Positions 51,828-59,957 of a stretch of 59,957 bases of DNA are shown here, piece after piece. The DNA is taken from positions 1 through 59,957 of the forward strand of contig CAMDWJ010000026.1 in assembly GCA_945877815.1 (NCBI GenBank), read 5' to 3'. The DNA is from Caenispirillum bisanense (lineage in GTDB: Bacteria; Pseudomonadota; Alphaproteobacteria; Rhodospirillales; UBA2165). Each line of letters begins with the position of its first letter. The stretch's first letter is position 1. The notes below the pieces were generated by a model. That model was given only the letters and a program-made list of their open reading frames with translations, did no database searches and was not told the DNA's origin. The translations under genes were made by a program, and so were the position numbers.

Positions 51828-54233
51828 ATGGCCGACGCTCGTTCGGATATTGGCACGCGCGAGCGCCCGGAAACGGCGCCAGCGGATGCTGACTTAGCCC
51901 ATCGTATCGAAGGCGTGCTTCAGGAACCGGCGGCCCAGCAGGCAGATCACCTTATCGCGCCCGAACCGGCGATCGAGGCGACGGAGCACGACGATCCGCA
52001 ACCCGGTTCGCCGCCGCAGTTCGAGGCGGATGCGGGCGAAGCCATGCCCCCCGAGATGGCCGGTGTTGCGGACTTGCCGGAGGAGCCTACTGCCGAGCCT
52101 GGTTACGAGATTGCTCTCGATGTCGAACCTGGTTTCGAGCCCGAGCCCGAACCCGAACTTGAGCCGCTCCCGGCCGAGGATGACGCGCCCGACGGCGTGA
52201 TCTCGACCCTGGCCCATACCGAAGAAGTGCCCACCGTTGCCGCCAGTCTGGCTCCGCCGGTCACTGTCGCAGGCCGTTACGAAGTTCATCCATCGCGGCC
52301 CATCCCGGATCTTGATTCTCCGTCCGCCCGCGCATTCGAGGCCGTGGATCGCGAAAATCCGCGAATAGAGTATTTCGCATTGATCCCGATCCCGGGAATG
52401 CCGGTGCGCAAACGCGAAATCGACGAAATGGTCGGGCATTTGATCCCGAATATTCTGCCGCTGACCGAAACCGGCACGGCTGAATGGCCCATTCACGAGC
52501 GTGAGTGTTTATTCCTGATTTTCGAACGCCCGTTGGGTGGTCGTGTGTTGCGTGCGCTGCGCTCGGATATGCCTGACTACAAGAAGATCGATATTTTGCG
52601 CGCTGTTGTCGATGGGATCTCCAATGGACTGCAGCAATTGCAGTTCCGTGGGATTCTTCATCATGCCATCCGGCCGGACAATCTGTTCTTCATGGACGAG
52701 GCGATGACCCAGATCGTGCTGGGCGAATTCCTCAGTTCGCCGCCGTCGTTCGATCAGCCCATCGCATTCGAGACGATCGAAAGGTCCATGGCGATCGAAT
52801 CCGGACGGGGCGTCGGATTTTTGTCGGACGATCTCTATTCTTTTGGAGCGACGCTAGCCTTTTTATTACAGCGCAATAGTCCCGTGCGCGGCATGACCAA
52901 GGAACAGCTGATCGTCGCAAAGATTATGAATTCTTCTTATCAATCGTTGGTGGGACGCCATCTATTGACCCCGCGTTTTCTGGAATTGATGCGCGGATTG
53001 CTGCACGACGATCCCGCTCAGCGCTGGGATTTCGAGTCTATCGAGCAATGGTCCCATGGGCGGCGCGTGGCACCGACGCAATCCTCGCCGCAACTACGGT
53101 CGCAACGTCCATTTCGATTCGGAAATATCGATCACATACAGCCCCGCAGTCTTGCCTATATCATGTCCCAGCGGCGCGAGACGGCGATCAAACTGATCAG
53201 GGACGGAACCCTTGAAACCTGGATTTTGCGGGGGCTCGAGGACAAGGATCTTGCCGCGTCGGTGCAGGGGCGGGTGGATTATATCGACTCCCAGAAAGAT
53301 CTCGCCGATCCGGACGATATCCTGCTCACCCGGGTGTTGTTGGTGCTCGATCCGTCCGCGCCTCTTAACTACAAGAATTTCACGTTTTTCCCGGAAAGCT
53401 TCGGAACCTTGCTCGCGGTCGAGATGATGCGAGAGGGCGATATCCGCACGCTTGCCGAGATGGTGGTGCGCGATATCCCGCGCATCTGGTTCGAGGCCCA
53501 GCCGGGCGGCATCGGGCAGAATTTCATCGAGGAGACTGCTTTTCAACGCCTTCGGCTGTATCTCCAGAAAACGACACCGGGATATGGGCTTGAACGATGC
53601 CTGTACGAGGCCAATCCAAGCGTGCCGTGCAACAGTCCGCTGATGGATACTCGCTACGTCGTCGAGATCGAAAAATTTCTGCTGGTCCTCAACGATGCCG
53701 AACGGCGTGTCGATTCCAAGGCGAAGCCGCTCGATCGCCATCTGGCGGCTTTCATTGCGGCACGCGCGGGCGCGGATACCGAAACCTTTATCGACGATTT
53801 CGGGGATCACGACGAGGCGATATCCGCCATGGCGATTCTCCGGCTCTATTCGCGTCTACAGGAGAAGTTCGGTCCGGAAATTCTCCTCGGTCTTACGCGC
53901 TGGATCGGCGGTCAGGTTGGGCCGGTCATCCGGCTGTTTCACAGCCGTGCCACACGGCGTGATCTCGAGGCTGAAATTCCGCAGATCGTACGACGGGGTA
54001 GTTTGCCGGAACTTCTCGCGGTCCTCGACGATGCCGAAACCAAGGCCAAGGATCGCAACGGCTTTACTGCGGCCGTCGCCGAATTTCAAAAAGCCGAATC
54101 CGAAGTCATCGAGATCACGACAAACTCGCGACCGGGTTCGGCGAAGGTGCAGCGAACGAGTTACCAGGTCGCGGCGATTCTATCGGTCATGTTGATGATC
54201 TGTATCGTTTCGCTTATCATCATGGCTCATTGA
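51828..54233 (+). CDS. Large tail-anchored protein with a degenerate protein-kinase domain (pseudokinase)
   Basis: A protein of about 801 residues in four parts. Residues 1-140 are acidic, Pro/Glu-rich and probably disordered. Residues 150-410 align by eye with a Ser/Thr kinase: the C-lobe motif HHAIRPDN at 278-285 stands where HRDLKPxN is expected, LGEFLS at 298-303 where DFG is expected, SDDLYSFGATLAFLL at 333-347 matches subdomain IX and DDPAQRW at 394-400 matches subdomain XI. There is no glycine loop, no VAIK lysine, no HRD aspartate and no DFG aspartate, so catalysis is unlikely. A helical middle-to-C-terminal region (430-770) has no match I know. A single helix (about 780-800) ends the chain, a tail anchor. 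The gene follows purA by 107 bases. Confidence 0.75.
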   Translation: MADARSDIGTRERPETAPADADLAHRIEGVLQEPAAQQADHLIAPEPAIEATEHDDPQPGSPPQFEADAGEAMPPEMAGVADLPEEPTAEPGYEIALDVEPGFEPEPEPELEPLPAEDDAPDGVISTLAHTEEVPTVAASLAPPVTVAGRYEVHPSRPIPDLDSPSARAFEAVDRENPRIEYFALIPIPGMPVRKREIDEMVGHLIPNILPLTETGTAEWPIHERECLFLIFERPLGGRVLRALRSDMPDYKKIDILRAVVDGISNGLQQLQFRGILHHAIRPDNLFFMDEAMTQIVLGEFLSSPPSFDQPIAFETIERSMAIESGRGVGFLSDDLYSFGATLAFLLQRNSPVRGMTKEQLIVAKIMNSSYQSLVGRHLLTPRFLELMRGLLHDDPAQRWDFESIEQWSHGRRVAPTQSSPQLRSQRPFRFGNIDHIQPRSLAYIMSQRRETAIKLIRDGTLETWILRGLEDKDLAASVQGRVDYIDSQKDLADPDDILLTRVLLVLDPSAPLNYKNFTFFPESFGTLLAVEMMREGDIRTLAEMVVRDIPRIWFEAQPGGIGQNFIEETAFQRLRLYLQKTTPGYGLERCLYEANPSVPCNSPLMDTRYVVEIEKFLLVLNDAERRVDSKAKPLDRHLAAFIAARAGADTETFIDDFGDHDEAISAMAILRLYSRLQEKFGPEILLGLTRWIGGQVGPVIRLFHSRATRRDLEAEIPQIVRRGSLPELLAVLDDAETKAKDRNGFTAAVAEFQKAESEVIEITTNSRPGSAKVQRTSYQVAAILSVMLMICIVSLIIMAH

Positions 54234-54248
54234 ACGAGACCGATCAAA

Positions 54249-54782
54249 ATGGCACGCCCACCCGCAAAGCCGCCGGCAAAAGCTCGGCCGAAGTCGCCGG
54301 TAAAGTCGACGACGCCATCTTCGTCGAAATCGCAAATGACTTCGGGGACATTGATCCTGTGGGCGATCGCTTTTGTAGCGATATTGTTTGCGTTCACCGG
54401 GACGATGATCCTGGTGCTGGTTGGAATGGCGCCGACCTTGGTCGCGTATATCATCGATCGTACCCCAAAGAAGTATGCGGCCTTCTGCGTCGGTGGAATG
54501 AACTTCACGGGCGTCTTTCCGTCCATTCTCAAGCTTTGGGAACGCAATCCGGACATCAAGGCGGCGATCGGGATCGCCTTCCACCCGTTCGACCTTACCG
54601 TTATGTACGGCTCCGCCGCCTTCGGCTGGATGTTATACCAGGCAATTCCGCCCGTGGTCGCGGCGATGATCGCTGTATCGGCGCAGCATCGGATCGCCCA
54701 GTTGCGTAGCCGTCAGCGCGAACTGATCCGCGAATGGGGGGACGCTTTGGCGCTGGCCCCTAAGGAAGATAATTTAAATTGA
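54249..54782 (+). CDS. Small membrane protein of unknown function, partner of the pseudokinase gene
   Basis: This 177-residue protein is not recognised. Residues 1-30 are Lys/Pro/Ala/Ser-rich and basic. Two hydrophobic stretches follow, about 33-70 (ILWAIAFVAILFAFTGTMIL onward, long enough for two helices) and about 118-142 (MYGSAAFGWMLYQAIPPVV), and then a charged, helical C-terminus. The segment GMNFTGVFPSILKLWERNPD near 83-102 sits between them. It begins 15 bases after the pseudokinase stop on the same strand, so the two genes are almost certainly one unit. Its basic tail would be a natural contact for the kinase-like protein's acidic N-terminus, which is inference only. Confidence 0.7.
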   Translation: MARPPAKPPAKARPKSPVKSTTPSSSKSQMTSGTLILWAIAFVAILFAFTGTMILVLVGMAPTLVAYIIDRTPKKYAAFCVGGMNFTGVFPSILKLWERNPDIKAAIGIAFHPFDLTVMYGSAAFGWMLYQAIPPVVAAMIAVSAQHRIAQLRSRQRELIREWGDALALAPKEDNLN

Positions 54783-54797
54783 CGAGAACGGGCCGCT

Positions 54798-55766
54798 CTA
54801 AATCAGGGCGGCGATATCCGCCGGCAACGGGCTTTCAAAGGTCAACCGTTCGCCTGTGCGCGGATGTACGAATCCGATACGGACGGCGTGAAGCGCTTGA
54901 CGGTGAAGCTGCAACATCGCGGTGCGGAACTTGGCATCGGCGTGGCTGAGGCGAGGGGGTGCGCTTCGCCCATAGGCCGGATCGCCGATCACCGGGTGAC
55001 CGATCGATGCTAAATGAACGCGGATCTGGTGTGTGCGGCCGGTCTTCAGGCGACATTCGACCAGTGCCGCGACCTCCCCGATATCGCGCAGCACGCGATA
55101 GTGGGTTTCGGCGAATTTTCCGCCGCGTGTCATCACCGCCATTTTTTTGCGATTGCGCGGATTGCGGCCGATATTGCCGGTTACGACGCCGGTGAGCGGC
55201 GACGGTGTCCCCCAAACAACAGCGTTGTAGGCGCGATCCAGGTTATGTTCGGCGAACTGACGCGACAGGCCTTGATGCCCGAGGTCGGTTTTGGCGGCGA
55301 CCATCAGCCCGCTGGTGTCCTTGTCGAGGCGATGCACGATGCCCGGGCGTGCTTCGCCGCCGATACCCGACAGGCTCGCTCCACAATGGGCGATCAGTGC
55401 GTTGACGAGGGTCCGATCAGGATTGCCGGGTGCCGGATGCACGACGAGTCCGGCGGGCTTGTCGATCACGATCAGGTCGGCGTCCTCGTAGACGACCGTC
55501 AGCGCGATATCTTGACCTTGCGGGCGGGTCGGCAGCGGCGGCGGTTCGTCGATGGTATAGCGCTCGCCCGATTTGACCCGTCGTGAGGCGCTGGTTACTG
55601 TCGCGCCGGCGCAATCGACCCGTCCATCGGAGATGAGCGCCTGCAACCGAGTGCGTGACAGGGCGGGCAGCGCCTCGGCCAAAAATCGATCGAGCCGCAA
55701 TCCGCCATGTGTCGCGTCGACATCCGCGACATAACGATTTCCGGTCGGGATCTGGGATGATGTCAC
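54798..55766 (-). CDS. rluD: Ribosomal large subunit pseudouridine synthase (RluA/RluD family)
   Basis: An enzyme of 322 residues with an N-terminal S4 RNA-binding domain (LRLDRFLAEALPALSRTRLQALISDGRV near 22-49 in outline) and the pseudouridine synthase core: catalytic Asp in GIVHRLDKDTSGLMV near 144-158, with the neighbouring HRLD motif, then LKTGRTHQIRVHLASIGHP near 242-260. The S4 plus RluA core arrangement matches RluD, which modifies helix 69 of 23S rRNA; RluC cannot be excluded from sequence alone. It is convergent with the membrane-protein gene, 15 bases away. Confidence 0.9.
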   Translation of the reverse strand: MTSSQIPTGNRYVADVDATHGGLRLDRFLAEALPALSRTRLQALISDGRVDCAGATVTSASRRVKSGERYTIDEPPPLPTRPQGQDIALTVVYEDADLIVIDKPAGLVVHPAPGNPDRTLVNALIAHCGASLSGIGGEARPGIVHRLDKDTSGLMVAAKTDLGHQGLSRQFAEHNLDRAYNAVVWGTPSPLTGVVTGNIGRNPRNRKKMAVMTRGGKFAETHYRVLRDIGEVAALVECRLKTGRTHQIRVHLASIGHPVIGDPAYGRSAPPRLSHADAKFRTAMLQLHRQALHAVRIGFVHPRTGERLTFESPLPADIAALI

Positions 55767-55787
55767 TTACGGACTTGAACGCAAAAC

Positions 55788-56132
55788 ATGCATACGAACA
55801 AGGCTTTAGTTGGTTTGGTACTGGGGATGGGCTTGGTCATCGTGGTGGGCCTCGGCGTGTTGGTTTACGGACTTGTGCAAAAGGCCGCCGATCCGTCGTT
55901 CCGGCTTTTTTCGTTTGCGGCCTCGGAGGCGATTAAGGATGGCGGAAAGGCCGCGCCGGCCTCGAACATCACTGTGCCGTTGCCGCCGGGAACCAGCGTG
56001 GTTAGCGTCGTACGTTCGGGGGAATTGTTGATGGTCCACACCGTCGACGAAGAGGACAGCAGTGCCGTTCTGTTCATCGATCCGAACGACGGCCGCATCG
56101 TTCGTCGGATCGCTTTCGGCGGTCGTCGATGA
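55788..56132 (+). CDS. Small single-pass membrane protein (DUF6476-like)
   Basis: A protein of 114 residues with one N-terminal membrane helix (about 7-29, ALVGLVLGMGLVIVVGLGVL) and a periplasmic-facing domain ending VLFIDPNDGRIVRRIAFGGR. It resembles the alphaproteobacterial DUF6476 family, whose function is unknown. It is divergent from rluD and overlaps the JAMM gene start by 4 bases (ATGA), so the two are translationally coupled. Confidence 0.65.
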   Translation: MHTNKALVGLVLGMGLVIVVGLGVLVYGLVQKAADPSFRLFSFAASEAIKDGGKAAPASNITVPLPPGTSVVSVVRSGELLMVHTVDEEDSSAVLFIDPNDGRIVRRIAFGGRR

Positions 56133-56569
56133 TCGCACTGAGCTCCGCTCAGTTAGATCATATCCGTATCCTTGCCGGACGTGCCTATCCCGAAGAATGC
56201 TGCGGCTTGTTGATCGGTAACGACCGGCCTGATGACATCGTCGCCGTAACCCGTATCGTCGAAAGTGTCAATGTGCGCCGCGATCGGGCGCGTGACCGCT
56301 TCGAGATCGATCCTCAAATCCGCATCGCCGTCGAGCGCGAGTTACGCGATGGCCCGGAACGTGTCGTTGGGCATTATCACTCGCACCCAGATCACCCCGC
56401 GCTGCCTTCGGCGACGGATCTCGAAATGGTCTTCGAGCCGAGTTTGATTTGGCTAATTGTCGGTGTCACCGCGGGTCGGGCGGGCGAGATCAACGCCTAT
56501 CGCCTCGATACGACAGCTGTGCAATTCGAGGCCCTGAAAATTCACGAAAATATGGAACCAAATCGCTAG
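56129..56569 (+). CDS. JAMM/M67 family metallopeptidase (Mov34/MPN/PAD-1 type)
   Basis: A compact 146-residue zinc peptidase-like protein with the full JAMM signature: Glu in PEECCGLLIG near 22-30, then HSHPDHPALPSATD with the metal His84 and His86 and Asp97, spaced HxH-x7-SxxD as in the family. Bacterial M67 proteins often remove C-terminal residues from ubiquitin-like or sulfur-carrier (ThiS/MoaD-like) proteins. No such carrier gene is adjacent. Translationally coupled to the preceding membrane protein. Confidence 0.88.
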   Translation: MIALSSAQLDHIRILAGRAYPEECCGLLIGNDRPDDIVAVTRIVESVNVRRDRARDRFEIDPQIRIAVERELRDGPERVVGHYHSHPDHPALPSATDLEMVFEPSLIWLIVGVTAGRAGEINAYRLDTTAVQFEALKIHENMEPNR

Positions 56570-56609
56570 CAGTCCCGTTCTAGTCTCTGTCCAACAATAG
56601 GAGACAAGA

Positions 56610-56797
56610 ATGAATTGGGATCGTGTCGAAGGAAATTGGAAGCAGTTCAAAGGCAGGTGCAGGAAAAATGGGGCGATCTCACCGACGACGATCTTGACCG
56701 CATTTCCGGCAAGCGCGACCAGCTCATCGGACAGATTCAGACTCGTTACGGCATCGCGAAGGACCAGGCCATAGGCAGGAGCAGGGACATCCAGTAA
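56610..56797 (+). pseudogene. CsbD-like stress protein, frameshifted
   Basis: A CsbD/YjbJ-type gene of about 62 codons with a good ribosome site (AGGAGAC). Its first 15 codons read MNWDRVEGNWKQFKG, a classical CsbD start. The continuation VQEKWGDLTDDDLDRISGKR and IGQIQTRYGIAKDQA is in a different frame. One base seems to be missing at about 56655, inside GGCAGGTGCAGG, where CsbD proteins have GKVQEK. The intact protein would be a small hydrophilic stress-induced product. Either a true single-base deletion or a sequencing error explains it. A strong terminator follows. Confidence 0.8.
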
Positions 56798-56804
56798 CCT
56801 ACAG

Positions 56805-56836
56805 GCGCGGCGGCCTAGCCGCCGCGTCGTTCTTTT
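56805..56836 (+). terminator. Intrinsic terminator between csbD and fumC
   Basis: A GC-rich stem (GCGCGGCGG with CCGCCGCGT, 9 pairs including one G-U, extendable by a C-G pair over a 3-base loop) is followed by TCGTTCTTTT. It lies 8 bases after the csbD stop and just before the end of the convergent fumC, so it can serve the plus strand and probably both. Confidence 0.8.
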
Positions 56837-56842
56837 CGGCTT

Positions 56843-58225
56843 TCAGCCGAGCATTGTCTTTGGATCCAGCCAGAGATCGAGCTGCGCCGGCGTCGCCAGG
56901 CCGAGCGCCAGGGTGACCTCGCGGATCGACTGATCCCCGGCGAGCGCTTTTTTGACGATCATGGCCGCATTGTCATAACCGATATACGGATTGAGTGCCG
57001 TCGCCATCATCAGCGAGCGATCGAGAAGACGGCCGATCCGCGCCGCATCGGCCTCCAAGCCTTCGACGCAATTGATTGTGAAACTTTCGACAGCGTCGGC
57101 GAGTAGCCGGATGGATTGCAAAAGATTGAGTGCCAATACGGGCTTGAACACATTGAGTTCGAAATGTCCCTGCGATCCTGCGATCGTAATCGTGACGTGA
57201 TTGCCCATGACCTGGGTACAGACCATGGTCAGGGCCTCGGCTTGGGTCGGATTGACTTTGCCCGGCATGATCGAGGAGCCGGGTTCATTCTCCGGCAAAA
57301 GCAGTTCGCCCAATCCGGCGCGTGGGCCTGAGCCGAGAAGTCGGATGTCGTTGGCAATTTTCATCAGCGAAACGGCCAGTACGTTGAGCGCGCCGGAAAC
57401 CTCTACGACGGCATCGTGACTTGCCAGGGCTTCGAATTTATTGGCCGCGCTGACGAAGGGAAGACCGGTCAGGTTTGCAACCTCGCGGGCAAAGGCCTGG
57501 GCGAATCCGGGCGGACAATTGATGCCTGTGCCGACAGCGGTCCCGCCTTGGGCGAGCGGATAGAGTGAGTCGCGCGCGTGGGCGATGCGGCCGATGCCGG
57601 CGCCGATCTGCGCCGCATAGCCGGAAAATTCCTGCCCCAGGGTCAGAGGCGCCGCATCCTGAAGATGTGTACGCCCGACCTTGATGATCGCGCTAAATGT
57701 GGATGCCTTGGCGTTCAGCGCCGTGTGCAATCTCTTCAACATCGGAAACAGTCGCGTTTCGATTTCGCGCTGCGCGGCAATATGGATCGCGGTTGGGATC
57801 GTATCGTTGGACGATTGGCTGGCATTGACGTGATCGTTCGGATGAACGGGGCTCTTCGATCCCAATGTGCCGCCGAGCAGTTCGATGGCGCGATTGGCGA
57901 TGACCTCGTTGGCGTTCATGTTGGTTTGGGTGCCCGAGCCGGTCTGCCAGACAACGAGCGGGAAATGATCGTCGAGCGCGCCGTCGGCGACCTCGCGCGC
58001 GGCGGTCTCGATTGCACCGGCGAGCCTGTCGTCGAGGATGCCGAGCGCCCGATTGACCTTCGCTGCGGCCAGCTTCTGCAGGCCGAGCGCATGGATGAGG
58101 GGAAGCGGCATGCGTTCGCCGCCGATGCGGAAATTCTCGAGCGAGCGTTGTGTCTGCGCACCCCAATAGCGGTCGGCGGACACCTCGATGCTGCCCATCG
58201 TGTCGGATTCGCGGCGTGTGGTCAT
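56843..58225 (-). CDS. fumC: Fumarate hydratase, class II
   Basis: This iron-independent fumarase of the TCA cycle is 460 residues. Signature segments are [18 protein letters not shown] near 97-114, [19 protein letters not shown] near 128-146, [17 protein letters not shown] with the catalytic His near 187, and the class signature [13 protein letters not shown] with catalytic Ser near 317. ATG 58225 is preceded by GGAGGAAC, the best site available; 50 upstream codons in frame are not fumarase-like. Confidence 0.96.
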   Translation of the reverse strand: MTTRRESDTMGSIEVSADRYWGAQTQRSLENFRIGGERMPLPLIHALGLQKLAAAKVNRALGILDDRLAGAIETAAREVADGALDDHFPLVVWQTGSGTQTNMNANEVIANRAIELLGGTLGSKSPVHPNDHVNASQSSNDTIPTAIHIAAQREIETRLFPMLKRLHTALNAKASTFSAIIKVGRTHLQDAAPLTLGQEFSGYAAQIGAGIGRIAHARDSLYPLAQGGTAVGTGINCPPGFAQAFAREVANLTGLPFVSAANKFEALASHDAVVEVSGALNVLAVSLMKIANDIRLLGSGPRAGLGELLLPENEPGSSIMPGKVNPTQAEALTMVCTQVMGNHVTITIAGSQGHFELNVFKPVLALNLLQSIRLLADAVESFTINCVEGLEADAARIGRLLDRSLMMATALNPYIGYDNAAMIVKKALAGDQSIREVTLALGLATPAQLDLWLDPKTMLG

Positions 58226-58367
58226 GTTCCTCCTCGGATCCGGAAAGCGTACGAGATCATATTTAGGCGCGTTGGGGCCCGCTGCGAAGGCCAAATCCCA
58301 AGGGTTCGTCGTGCAGAGCGCTTGATCACCAGGGCCTGCCTCCTGTAAAACGCGGCTTCCGCTCGCG

Positions 58368-58442
58368 GTCCCCATCGTCTAGCGGTCAGGACGGCGCCCT
58401 CTCACGGCGCAAACCGGGGTTCGATTCCCCGTGGGGACGCCA
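58368..58442 (+). tRNA. tRNA-Glu (anticodon CUC)
   Basis: A 75-base tRNA with acceptor GTCCCCA paired to TGGGGAC, discriminator G and encoded CCA. The anticodon loop CTCTCAC gives CUC on a GCGCC/GGCGC stem, and the T-arm is CGGGGTTCGATTCCCCG. It faces right. An integrase remnant begins 89 bases after its 3' end, so it is probably an old integration site. Confidence 0.96.
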
Positions 58443-58530
58443 GCCCGCTCTTAGAGCCGCAGCTTTCCTGAACTCCGCAGATTTCTTGGGTCTTTGCCTC
58501 TTCTACTGGTACAAAGAGGTGATACAAATC

Positions 58531-58812
58531 ATGGCTGCGATGACCTCTCTACTTACGCACCCCAAGTCAGGCGTCTATAACTCTCGGAGAGGCATTCCTG
58601 TTGAGTTGCGCGCCGCTGTCGGGCGTGGCTCGGAATGGAAAGAGTCGCTCTGAACGAGAAGCACGGCGGACGCCAAACGTGTGGCCCACGAAGTAGTCCT
58701 CAAGGTGGACGCTGCATTTGACGACGCCCGCCGTCGCCTGAATCCGTCATTGCTTCCTGCGCTGTCGGAGGCGGACAAGATCGCGGCTTTGATGCAAACT
58801 ATGGAAGGTTGA
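58531..58812 (+). pseudogene. Decayed tyrosine integrase N-terminus
   Basis: The frame reads MAAMTSLLTHPKSGVYNSRR, then VELRAAVGRGSEWKESL, stop (TGA 58651), and then in the same frame TRSTADAKRVAHEVVLKVDA and DDARRRLNPSLLPALSEAD before TGA at 58810-58812. This is the N-terminal arm-binding region (DUF6538-type) of a phage-like tyrosine integrase. It has an in-frame stop and no core-binding or catalytic domain downstream. Its position just behind tRNA-Glu is classic for an integrated element that has since been lost. Confidence 0.75.
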
Positions 58813-58966
58813 TCGCGATTGAGAATGATTGTCGAGTAACGCCAAAACGCGTCTCGCCTCAAAAATCGCGATTTTTGGCCGGCGCTGGTTTCGGCCTTGG
58901 AACCCGCCCATCCTTTGGCCTAACATCCCTTGGACGACCTACCCACGACCAACGAGGGAGGCAGGG

Positions 58967-59957
58967 ATGCTTTCACAAGAAGACAATGACAGACTGACGC
59001 GCGTTGGGCGCGGTACGCCCATGGGCGATATGTTGCGCGAATTCTGGACCCCGGCTTTACGTTCGGCGAGCCTGGAGGCTGACGGTGCGCCCAAGCGCAT
59101 TCGCCTGCTCGGCGAAAATCTTGTGGCGTTCCGTGCGACCGACGGCCGCGTCGGCGTGATGGCCGAAGGATGTCCGCATCGCTGCGCCTCGCTCGCCTTG
59201 GCGCGCAACGAAGGCAACGGGCTGCGTTGCATCTTCCATGGTTGGAAGTTCAGCGTGGAAGGCAAGTGCGTCGATGCGCCCACCGAACCCGCCGATCGGC
59301 GCGAGGCTTTTGCAGCCAAGGTGCCGGTGACTGCGTACCCAGCGCGCGAAGCGGGCGGCATGGTCTGGATCTATATGGGCCAGCGCGCGACCCCACCGGA
59401 CTTCTACGATTTCGAAATGCATTTCCCGCCGGCCGAATCGCTGTTGCGCTGCGCCATCGTGCACGGCAATTGGCTGCAGGGTTTCGAGGGGCAACTCGAT
59501 TCCGCCCATCTCAATTTTCTGCATTCGACATCGACCCCGCGCGCGCGCAACATGAGCACCAATCTGATTGCTAAGGGCGGGCAGCCAACGTTCGATTTCA
59601 TCGAGAAGCCCTACGGTTTCCGCGAAGCGGCCTTGCGCGATCTGCCCGACGGCTCGGTCTATGCACGTATCCGCGAGGTCGTGCTCCCTTATTATTCATT
59701 CATTCCGGGCGATCACGGTCAGCCGCGTTTCGTCGTCGTCGTCGTACCGATCGACGACGAATGGAGTGCTCACTGGTATTATTATATGCAGCCGTTCGGT
59801 CCGGTTCCCGATTGGTATAAGGAGCAGGCCTTGGATAGGGCGCATCCCGATCATGACGATTTCGCCCAGGATCGCGGCTCCCACGCGAATATGTGGAATC
59901 AGGACCGCGCCGCGATGAAAAACGGTCATTGGAGCGGATTGATGAAGAACTTCGTCT
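58967..59957 (+). CDS. Rieske [2Fe-2S] aromatic ring-hydroxylating oxygenase alpha subunit (3' end outside the window)
   Basis: About 330 codons are visible, with no stop before the window ends. ATG 58967 follows GAGGGAGGCAGGG. The Rieske cluster ligands are Cys69 and His71 in GCPHRCA and Cys88 and His91 in CIFHGWKF. The mononuclear iron site is in QGFEGQLDSAHLNFLHST, with the bridging Asp and two His. The pattern is that of phthalate- or vanillate-type oxygenase alpha subunits that work as homotrimers with a separate reductase. The substrate is probably an aromatic acid. The partner reductase is not in the window. Confidence 0.88.
   Translation, partial: MLSQEDNDRLTRVGRGTPMGDMLREFWTPALRSASLEADGAPKRIRLLGENLVAFRATDGRVGVMAEGCPHRCASLALARNEGNGLRCIFHGWKFSVEGKCVDAPTEPADRREAFAAKVPVTAYPAREAGGMVWIYMGQRATPPDFYDFEMHFPPAESLLRCAIVHGNWLQGFEGQLDSAHLNFLHSTSTPRARNMSTNLIAKGGQPTFDFIEKPYGFREAALRDLPDGSVYARIREVVLPYYSFIPGDHGQPRFVVVVVPIDDEWSAHWYYYMQPFGPVPDWYKEQALDRAHPDHDDFAQDRGSHANMWNQDRAAMKNGHWSGLMKNFV

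Noticed and set aside
54230-54709. Overlapping 159-codon frame at the pseudokinase/membrane-protein junction
   Set aside because: It is out of phase with the 54249 gene, which has coherent membrane helices; the alternative frame is Arg/Gly/Asp-rich and shadow-like.
1-59957. CRISPR array, rRNA genes or large tandem repeats
   Set aside because: No regularly spaced repeats, no cas-like genes and no rRNA-like stretches were seen when reading the window.

Overview
The window is 60 kb of a high-GC alphaproteobacterial chromosome. The evidence is a DivK-type response regulator beside rpmG, the orders gatCAB, pyrB-pyrC'-plsY-dprA-topA-rnr and hisZ-purA, and a urt-ure urea supercluster. A Rhodospirillales-like member is plausible, but the order and genus cannot be fixed from sequence alone. 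Most genes are ordinary chromosomal genes. The two ends carry traces of mobile DNA next to tRNA genes.

Layout. 1-5.1 kb: an IS66-family element (tnpA, tnpB, tnpC), a lone oligopeptide-type solute-binding protein, a truncated alpha/beta-hydrolase pseudogene and AT-rich DNA, ending at the 3' side of tRNA-Ser(GCU). 5.1-9.5 kb: a fused TctA-TctB carboxylate transporter, a DUF3237 protein, a metal-dependent decarboxylase-like amidohydrolase, a bacterial PH-domain protein and a 47-residue membrane ORF. 9.5-12.7 kb: gatC, gatA and gatB. 12.8-19.5 kb: a co-directional catabolic cluster (two MmgE/PrpD proteins, alpha/beta hydrolase, crotonase, atypical SDR, FAD oxidoreductase) of unknown substrate. 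19.5-22.9 kb: class Ia ribonucleotide reductase nrdA-nrdB behind a cobalamin riboswitch and a promoter whose -10 lies in a palindrome. 22.9-33.6 kb: a urea uptake and hydrolysis supercluster, urtABCDE-ureDABCEFG, read leftward from a consensus sigma-54 promoter.

33.8-44.2 kb: an HpcH/HpaI aldolase, ruvX, an AT-rich gap with a near-perfect parS (ParB) site, then pyrB, a dihydroorotase homologue that has lost its metal-binding HxH pair, plsY, dprA, topA and a short rnr. 44.2-51.7 kb: an S41 protease lipoprotein, rpmG, divK, a Crp-family regulator behind a long dyad, a GT2 glycosyltransferase, an unknown exported protein, hisZ and purA. 51.8-58.4 kb: a large tail-anchored pseudokinase with a small membrane protein, rluD, a small membrane protein, a JAMM protease, a frameshifted csbD, fumC and tRNA-Glu(CUC). 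58.4-60 kb: a decayed integrase N-terminus just downstream of that tRNA, then a Rieske oxygenase gene cut by the window edge.

How the parts fit. The urea block imports urea by ABC transport, hydrolyses it with nickel urease and is probably nitrogen-controlled. The nrd block is probably shut down by vitamin B12, which suggests a B12-dependent class II reductase elsewhere in the genome. The transporter, decarboxylase, PrpD/crotonase/SDR/FAD genes, aldolase and Rieske oxygenase point to catabolism of organic and aromatic acids. The least explained unit is the pseudokinase and membrane-protein pair downstream of purA.
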